DNA of 64,000 bases from Tupaia tana (Eukaryota > Chordata > Mammalia > Scandentia > Tupaiidae): NCBI GenBank assembly GCA_026018925.1, contig JAKSZU010000011.1:42336141-42400140 (forward strand), given 5' to 3'. Below the pieces are notes generated by a model. It was not told where the DNA came from. It saw nothing but the letters and a program-made list of their open reading frames with translations, and did not search any database. Shown in pieces: positions 55,505-64,000 of this stretch; the first letter of the stretch is position 1, and every line of letters starts with the position of its first letter. The translations under genes and the position numbers were made by a program.

Positions 55505-56879
55505 TGCTCTCGTCTGAGCAGCAACTCTCAGGAGTGTAGGGGCTGGGCCTCTGAAGCTGGCTGGAGGCGTGTAGATACCCACTTTGTCTTAGCAGGAAGT
55601 GGCTCTAAGAACAGCACTGAACTGGGCTGAGCTGTGTTCAATCTGAGCTGGGCTTGGACCACCCACCTGTGGTGTTTGTCCCAAAGTGCATCCCAGACTC
55701 TCGGTAAAAGTGGGGTTCCCCAGTCATTGATCATTGAGTTCTGAGAGATTGGCAATTCAGAGTCATAGTGACGGGGGTTTTGGGGGGATTAATATTCCAC
55801 TGCCAATCATCCTGGGAAGGGGCAAATCCCAGCCCAGAAGAAGAGGGGTCATTTCCCCAAGAGTTGGCCATTGGCCTCAGGACAGTGTCCTGGAGGGAGA
55901 GCAGGGTACACAGCTGGCACAGGGAGGGGTCTGGGAGACCCCCAGGCAGAGGTCAGGAGGAGCCCCCAGAAGCCTTGGTCTGCGGGCTCTGAGAGGAGCC
56001 AAATCTGGACCTGCTCTAGGCTTCTTGGTCATGTCCAGCCTTCAGTGAAGTCTCGAGGTCACAGCCTTAGGGAAAATGAACAGAAGGACCTGTGTCACAA
56101 TTTAGGTCAAAGAAGTCACAAAGAAAACAGCCTGTTCCCCAGGCCAGCGTTGGCGGGAGAAGCTGGTGCAGAGGAGGAAGCTACTCCAGAAACCCCAGGA
56201 AGTGGAGGGATGCAACGGGCTCGATCCCAGTGACGTGGCCACGGGGCCACGTATCTCAGTGCCACGTAAGCTCAGTACCGAAACCCCCTCAGGAGCTTCC
56301 AAACCACTAGATCTCCTGGGAATTCTGCGCAGAGGCTGGGGGCGGGGGTGGACACTGACCTTTCAGTCTTTGAAGCCCTGGGTCACTGCCTCACCTTCGA
56401 TCTCATCATCATGGTGTTTAGGAGTGTCGGTGTGGAAACTGAGGCCAAAAACCATGGCTTGATCCAAATTGGGCGGCTGGCTGAGGGCACTCATCCCTCT
56501 GCCTTTACACACCCAGCCTCCTCCAATGTCTGCCAGGACTAGTCCTACAGCAAGGTTGCTTCTGCCTGTCCCCACCCTTCCCCTGTCCCCGCGGCCCTTC
56601 TCCTCCCTCCCCAGGGCCAGCACACTGTCCTCCAGGAAGCCCTTTTGGATTCCATCTGGTCTGCTCAGGTCGTCGTCCTTTTCCTGCATTCTAGCTTTCC
56701 ATTATGTGTCTCTGACCACCCTTGGACGGGGCATCTCTGAGAGCAGGGGCTGGTATCTCCTCCACAGACCTTCACTCTCCACCCTCAAGACCCCAGCACC
56801 CAACTGCCCCCCCCCCCGGGGGGTCTTTGCGTCATCATCTATGCAGCTCGGTGAGGAGGGGTGGAGGGAGGCAGACGCA

Positions 56880-58056
56880 GCAGGTACAAACCGGGAGCTG
56901 TTTATTGGTTGCCATGGGAAGCCTGTATATACAGAAGGCACGAGGAGGGGGAGGCATCCCCTGTACAGTACAGTACCTTGGAAGGGGTGGGGCTGGGAGT
57001 GCTCCTGCCAACAGGCAGGGCTCAGGGAAGGTTTTCTGGAACTAGCCTCCACTTCTAGAAGGGGCCTCAGGATGCAGCCCATGGGGCAGGGAGCAGAGCC
57101 AGGCTGGCCCTGAAAGCCCAGGAGGGCCATGAACTGCACCCAGAGGCCCCCAACCCAGGTCAGTGGGGGCTGGGTCAGGTCTGCTGGATGGGGCAGGGGC
57201 GGGCCTCCCTCCCTGTTCTACATTCAAGTGTCGCTCCCTCCTGGTCTTCTAGAATGTCTCCAGGCTTCTCTGAGGCCTGGACGGTGGTATGGGTCAGAAG
57301 CGGTGGCTCCTCTGTCTCCTTCCACTGTCTGCTTGGCGCAGGACAGCTCCCTCCTCTCTGTGGAAGGCCCCACCATGCTGCCAGGGCAGCCCTGGCGTGG
57401 CATGGCAGGCTGCCTAGGGCTTTGTCTCTGTTTCTTCAGGCTACGTCCCCTGTGAGTTCAGTCTGTGGCCGAAGAGGGAGGCTTCACAGAGAGCCACAGA
57501 AGCAAGCTGTTTTGGAGAAATAGCCTGCTTGCTAGAATAGTTCATTTGCTCTCAGGCCTGAACAGGCCAGGTCCTGCAAATGCCTCCTAGACAGCCGTGG
57601 CAGGACCACAGCTCTCTGGCATGGCGCTAGGGAACTGTAGGCGGGCCCAGTGGGCGGCTCCCTGTCAGTAGTTTCATTGTCGACAGCAAAGTCAATCCAG
57701 TGACTACAGTTCTAGATGGATCCAGTGTGAAGGGGGGGTGTCATCGTCCTCCAGGCTCCAGTGGAGGCCCTCTGGCTTAGTCTGACACGGCAGAGGCTGG
57801 GACGTGGGTGTCCACACATCATCTGTGGTGCACGGCACAGTCCGTGAGCTGCGGGCCCTGCGGGGGTCCTGGCACAGGCTGCAGCGTGCTCAGCCTTGCT
57901 GTGGAGAGATGCCCACAGACAGCTGGCACTTGAAGAGGTGGTGTGGGAGCCTGCTGGTGCCAGCCAAAGGCAGTGGCCTCTGTGGACTGTCAGAGGCAAA
58001 ACTTAAATAGGAAGAAAGGGGACACTGGGGGAGGAGGGCGTGAGATCAAGGAGATG
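56880..58056 (-). other. ITGA3: ITGA3 3' UTR
   Basis: About 1.2 kb without SINEs between the 3B stop and the AATAAA. The 3A transcript would also use it as an extended 3' UTR. Confidence 0.8.
56901..56906 (-). promoter_or_regulatory. ITGA3: ITGA3 polyadenylation signal
   Basis: tttatt on the + strand, AATAAA on the minus strand. Unique and canonical at the end of the SINE-free block. Confidence 0.8.
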
Positions 58057-59810
<1,754 letters not shown>

Positions 59811-60075
59811 TCAGGGCGCTGCTGTTTGGCCTCCTGCCAGTAGGGGGCAGCCGGGGACTGGGAAGAGGCCCTCCCCGCCCTGCTTCTCTGCACAGACTCG
59901 GCTTCAGAGAAGCAGCCTCAGATCTGGGAGTACTGGATTGCCACCCACTTCTAGGCTTAGGTACCAGCGCCATCCCTGATGAGCCGTGGGATACTGGACA
60001 ATGGCGTCTCTGTGAATCTCTAAACTCTCTGATAAAGGGGATCATAACGCCCACTTCGTAGAATAACAGTGACCA

Positions 60076-60280
60076 AAAGCATGGATTCTAGGGCCAGACT
60101 ACCTGCACATTCATAGCAGTGTGATCTTGGGCAGGTTACTTAACCTCTCTGTACATCTGTAAAATGAGAATTATAACACCTATCTCATAATAGGTTGCAA
60201 AGGAGGATTAAATTGCTGAATATGAGGAGACTTCTTAGAGCAACATCTGTTACACAGCAAGCACTACATAAATACTTCCC
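60076..60280 (+). mobile_element. MIR element
   Basis: 'gcatggattctagggccaga', 'gtgatcttgggcaggttact', 'taacctctctgtacatctgt' and 'gaggattaaattgctgaa' are in MIR order. Confidence 0.85.
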
Positions 60281-60337
60281 AAAGCACAACAGAAAATTCA
60301 TATCATACAGTAGCACTCATTCCTTCCCCTACCATAG

Positions 60338-60340
<3 letters not shown>

Positions 60341-60376
<36 letters not shown>
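60341..60376 (+). repeat. (TG)n microsatellite
   Basis: About 18 TG units immediately left of the inverted-repeat element at 60379. Confidence 0.9.
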
Positions 60377-60378
<2 letters not shown>

Positions 60379-60737
60379 CAAGGGGACTTCAAAAACTGTG
60401 GGAAAATGGAATTAAAGTTTCGTATGAGTTTATTTGGGCAAACATTTTTTGAAATCCATGTGTAGTTTTTTTTTTTTTTTAGAGATAAGCAAATCATGAT
60501 TTATTTTTTAAGAACTATTTTATTTAACTTAATTAATTAATTAATTAATAATTTGACCAGAGAGGGATAGAGTGAGAGTGAGAGAGAGAGGGAAAGTGAG
60601 AAAGAGAGCTTCCAAGTCCGGGAAGCGAACCGCAGTTGGCCATGGGAGTCCAGTGCCCTTCACCACCACACCACCTGCCGGCCCCATAGATTTTTTCATA
60701 ATGTGCAGTTTTCATGAGCTTTTTTAAGACTCCTCAA
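60379..60737. mobile_element. TA-flanked inverted-repeat DNA element (MITE-like), split by a SINE
   Basis: Left arm 60379-60475 and right arm 60686-60737 carry imperfect terminal inverted repeats (caaggggacttcaaaaa against ttgaggagtcttaaaaaa on the other strand). A TA lies at each outer edge, as for Tc1/mariner insertions. No transposase reading frame is present. Confidence 0.55.
60476..60685 (-). mobile_element. Short-family SINE inside the inverted-repeat element
   Basis: Reverse copy with (TTAA)n-like tail, 'aatttgaccagagaggg' and head complement cctgccggcccc. Confidence 0.88.
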
Positions 60738-60839
60738 TACAAATATACACATATGATATGTGTGTGTGTGTGTGTATGTGTGTATTTTTCTCACTATTCA
60801 TGATTGTTACTTCCCTCCCCTCAGAGAATGTGTGTCCTG

Positions 60840-61062
60840 GACAGGGATAGAGAATGAGGGGAGAAAGCACCTCTCCTATGGAGAATGGTCATGCTGCAAT
60901 CCCTTCTACTGCATCGCTCCCTCCTTTTGGGATTTTGGGCACACACACACACAAGCCCACACCCATGCCTAATGTGTTTTCCAAGTCAGCAGGTCTGGGA
61001 CTCGAACTACTCAGCCGTGTGGGATCTGGCTGCCTCAACATCAGGCCATAGAGCTGATCCCC
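60840..61062 (-). mobile_element. Old tRNA-derived SINE
   Basis: Reverse diverged copy: 'catgctgcaatcccttctac', 'ttgggattttgggcacacac' and 'aggtctgggactcgaactac'. Confidence 0.65.
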
Positions 61063-61094
61063 TGATTATTATTTCTTTAAAAATTATTTTGAGA

Positions 61095-61358
61095 GGGACC
61101 AGCAGTTGATGTAATGGCTATGTCGCTGGACTCCCATGTAGTTGACTGCGGTTCAAGTCCCAGACCTGGTGGCTTAAAATCACGCCAGGCACGTGTGCGT
61201 GCGTGGCCAAGATCCCAAGAGGAGAATGGAGGAGAAGGGATGGCGGCATGGCCATACCCCCTGGGGGGTGATTTCTCACTTCCTGTCTCTCTGTCTCTCT
61301 CCATCTTTCTGGTGAGCGTATGCACCCTATGGCAAAAACCTCTCCCAAAAGAAAATTA
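61095..61358 (+). mobile_element. Long tRNA-derived SINE
   Basis: Forward copy. The repeat aaattattttgagag on both sides marks the target site, which belongs to the neighbouring SINE context. Confidence 0.9.
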
Positions 61359-61365
61359 TTTTGAG

Positions 61366-61497
61366 AGGCCAGTAGGTGGCATAGTGGTTAAAGTGCTGGA
61401 CTCCCACATGGGTGGCTTTCTCTCTCTCTGTCTCTCTCTTTGTCTCTGGTGAGCACATGCACCCTATAGCAAAAATCTTTCTTAGAAAACAAAATAA
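61366..61497 (+). mobile_element. tRNA-derived SINE, internally deleted
   Basis: Head and C/T-rich end are present, but the B-box region and most of the body are missing. Confidence 0.7.
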
Positions 61498-61507
61498 AGT
61501 TTGATTG

Positions 61508-61752
61508 GGCAAACAGGTGGCATAGTGGTTGGGGCACTGGACTCCCACATGGTCAACCACAGTTCAAGTCCCAGACCTGGCAGCTTGAAACTCACATTGG
61601 CACATGTGCATGCATGCCCCAAATCCCAGGGGGATCCTGGAGGAGAGGGGATTACAGCGTGAACATCCTCTAGAGGGTGTTTTTCACTTTCTATGTCTCT
61701 ATCTCTTGATGAGTACATGTGCCCTATAACAAAAATCTCTCCAAAAATTAAT
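61508..61752 (+). mobile_element. tRNA-derived SINE
   Basis: Third forward copy in a row. B box variant cagttcaagtcc, 'ccccaaatcccaggggga' body and 'ccctataacaaaaatctctc' end. Confidence 0.8.
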
Positions 61753-61797
61753 AAATACAGATGATGTAAATTAAGGAGTCCCAGTAATTTTACTCTT

Positions 61798-62067
61798 TTT
61801 TTTTTTTTTTTTTTTGGAGAGGTTTTCACTATAGGGCGTGTGCGTTCGCCAGACAGACAGAGAGAGACATAGAGACAGAAAGCGAGAAATCACCCCCCAG
61901 GGGGGATGGTCACGCCGCAATCCCTTCTCCTCCATTCTCCTCTCGGGATCTTGGGCACGCACGCACATGCGCCCGGCGTGAGTTTTAAGCCACCGGGTCC
62001 GGGACGCGAACTGCGGTCGACTACGTGGGAGTCCAGTGACATAGCCATTACGCTAACTGCTGGTTCC
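61798..62067 (-). mobile_element. Long tRNA-derived SINE, young
   Basis: Reverse copy with poly-T. The direct repeats cagtaattttactctt flank it. Confidence 0.92.
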
Positions 62068-62156
62068 CAGTAATTTTACTCTTTAGAAATAACTACCTCC
62101 ATTACCTCTGTGAATCCCCTTTCATAATTTGGTGACTGTCTTTCCATATTTTTAAA

Positions 62157-62331
62157 GAAAAATTATTTATTTAATTTTATTTATTCATTCATTTATTTAA
62201 ATTTGACCAGAGGAAGACAGACACACAGAGAGAAGGAAAGTGAGAAAGCAAGCCACCAGGTCCAGGACTCAAACCGTGGTCAGCCATGTGGGGATGTCCA
62301 GCGCCTTAACCACCACACCACCTGCTGGCCC
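62157..62331 (-). mobile_element. Short-family SINE
   Basis: Reverse copy. The repeats ctgtctttccatattttt and ctgtctttccctattttt flank it. Confidence 0.9.
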
Positions 62332-62344
62332 TGTCTTTCCCTAT

Positions 62345-62755
62345 TTTTAATAACTATAATCCACTTAAATGGGATCTGCACACACTCCTCCAAAGTGCTT
62401 GTTCTTTTTTCACTGAAAATCATCATCCTCCCATGTAAATTGATAAAGATCCACCCAACCGCTCCATGCTGCACAGGCATAGTTGGAAATGTAGCATAAT
62501 TTATTGGACCAATCTCCTATCAAAGGACATTTAGTTTGTTTCCAACTTTCTGCCATTATAAACAATGCCTTAAAATAGCCCCATAAATTTATCTTTGCAT
62601 ACTTGTCCTTTTAGCTCCTTAAGATATATCAGCATGTGCTGGATCAAAAGATACAGCATTTAAAGTTTAATAGATATTGACAAATTCATCTCCAAAAAAG
62701 AATCCACTAATTTATACTCCAATCAATAGTGGTTCCTGCCACTTCATCAGCACCA
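62345..62755 (+). mobile_element. L1-like 3' remnant
   Basis: 'gtttgtttccaactttctgc', 'cattataaacaatgccttaa', 'gctggatcaaaagatacag' and 'agatattgacaaattcatct' match the order of an old mammalian L1 3' end. Confidence 0.5.
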
Positions 62756-62762
62756 AACAGCA

Positions 62763-62815
62763 TTCTTCTTCTTCTTCTTCTCCTTCTTCTATTTATTTAT
62801 TTATTTATTTATTTA
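62763..62815 (+). repeat. (TTC)n followed by (TTTA)n
   Basis: A TTC run and then a TTTA run. The latter is the tail of the following reverse SINE. Confidence 0.85.
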
Positions 62816-63707
62816 GATTTTTGCCATAGGGCACGTGTACTCCCCAGAAGAAACAGAGAAACAGTGAGAGGGAAAGTGAGAAATAACTGCCTGGAAGGAA
62901 GGCCACGCCATCATCCCTTTTCCTGCATTCTCCTCTCAAGATTTTAGGCATGCACACACATGCACCCAGAATGCTTTCTCTTTTTCTTTCTTTCCTTTTC
63001 TCTTCTCTTCTTTTCCTTTTTTTCTCTCCCTCTCTCTCTCTCTCTCTTTTTTTTTTTTGGAGAGTTTTTGCTATAGGGCACGTGCGCTCACCAGACAGAC
63101 AGAGAGAGACAGAGAGACAGAAAGCGAGAAATCATCACCCCTCCATTCTCCTCTTGGGATCTTGGGCAAGCACGCACACGCGCCCGGTGTGAGTTTAAGC
63201 CACCAGGTCCGGGACTCGAACCGCGGTCGACTACGTGGGAGTCCAGCGACATAGCCATTACACTAACTGCTGGTCCCATCTCTCTTTACTTCCTTACATC
63301 CATCCTTCCTTCCTCCCTCTCTCCCTCTCTCTCCCTCCCCCCTCCTTCTTCTCTTTTCCTCTTTCTTCTTTCTTTCTTCTTAATAGACTTTTGGTATAGG
63401 GTTTGCGCACTTGACAGAGAAACAGAAAGTGAGAAATCATTCCCCAGAGGGATGGCCGCATCACAATTCCTTCTCAATTCTCCTCTCAGGATTTTGGGCA
63501 TGCACACATGTGTCCAGCATAAGTTTCAAACTACCAAGTCTGAGACTCGAACCTTAGTTGGCCATGTGGGAGTTTAATGCCTTAACCACTACATTGCCTG
63601 CTGGACCCCAGCCCAGCATGATTTTCAAAACCACTGGGTCCAGTACTTGAACCATGAATTGGCCAGGTGGGATCCAGCTACTTTAATCTCCATGCCACCT
63701 GTTGGTC
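62816..63707 (-). mobile_element. Nested SINE cluster
   Basis: The outer reverse SINE has its 5'-left part at 62816-62975 and its head part at 63609-63707. Between them lie a C/T-rich tract, a young long SINE (63049-63278), a C/T tract and a second SINE (about 63381-63608). Confidence 0.7.
63049..63278 (-). mobile_element. Long tRNA-derived SINE, near-consensus
   Basis: Reverse copy with intact B box complement (ggactcgaacc) and 'ctaactgctggtccc' head, with a short deletion in the middle of the body. Confidence 0.9.
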
Positions 63708-64000
63708 TGCATTATTCTTTTAAAAATTTTCCAATCTGATAGGGGAAAAAAAAATCTTACTGTTGTTATCTTTATTTATTATTAAATTAAACATTTGTAC
63801 AGATGGTCCTTGACTTAACAGTGGTTTAACTTAATGATTTTTTTAATGATGCTGCAAAAATGGTATGTATTCAGTAGAAATTGTCCTGTGGGGATCTATC
63901 AACCATTCTGTTTTCACTTTCAATTTGGTATTTAGTAAGTTACATGATCTATTTCATACCTTATTATAAAATAAGTTTCATATTAGATGATTTTGCCGAA

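Larger units (their letters stand above)
51900..56875. other. ITGA3-PDK2 intergenic region
   Basis: Unique sequence near PDK2, L2 fragments (52905-53040 and 53270-53520), four or five SINEs (53690-55431) and an undetermined old repeat (54370-54720). No gene recognised. Confidence 0.6.

Noticed and set aside
61095-61752. A CRISPR-like array of three regularly repeated units
   Set aside because: The units are independent SINE copies of unequal length with separate tails; repeats are far too long and spacers are absent.

Overview
The window is nuclear DNA from a placental mammal. It has multi-exon genes with GT-AG introns, CpG-rich promoters, polyadenylation signals, old MIR and L2 fragments, and many tRNA-derived SINEs. 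Four protein-coding genes can be placed exon by exon, and each reading frame stays open across every junction. The order is PPP1R9B (+), SAMD14 (+), PDK2 (-), ITGA3 (-). This matches the neighbourhood on human chromosome 17q21.33, read in reverse. No prokaryotic, viral or CRISPR-like system was seen.

Layout. 1-15.77 kb: the last ten coding exons and 3' UTR of PPP1R9B (spinophilin/neurabin-2); the gene starts left of the window. 15.8-18.4 kb: an intergenic stretch without recognisable genes. 18.4-37.9 kb: complete SAMD14, with a CpG-rich leader exon, a 3.7-kb first intron holding a candidate GATA enhancer, an 8.6-kb SINE-packed second intron, and a 417-residue ORF in nine coding exons. 37.9-51.7 kb: complete PDK2 on the opposite strand (11 coding exons, 407 residues), tail-to-tail with SAMD14 and with a CCAAT-rich promoter. 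51.9-56.9 kb: intergenic, with several SINEs. 56.9-64 kb: the 3' end of ITGA3, with the transmembrane exon, the alternative 3A and 3B cytoplasmic exons and the 3' UTR; the rest of the gene lies beyond the right edge.

The genes do not form a pathway. Spinophilin targets protein phosphatase 1 to actin-rich sites, SAMD14 is a SAM-domain adaptor related to the neurabins, PDK2 is a mitochondrial kinase that switches off pyruvate dehydrogenase, and ITGA3 is a laminin-receptor integrin subunit. PPP1R9B and SAMD14 probably share history: neurabin-1 has a C-terminal SAM domain, spinophilin lacks one, and SAMD14 supplies one immediately downstream.

Lineage. The dominant repeats are two tRNA-like SINE families, a long one of about 250-270 bp and a short one of about 130-180 bp. 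They share a promoter head but have different bodies. They are not Alu, B1/B2, carnivore SINEC, horse ERE, rabbit C or bat VES as I know those families. One diverged 7SL-derived (Alu-like) SINE is also present, and 7SL SINEs are known only from Euarchontoglires. Together these fit a colugo (Dermoptera). That assignment is an inference with moderate-to-low confidence.
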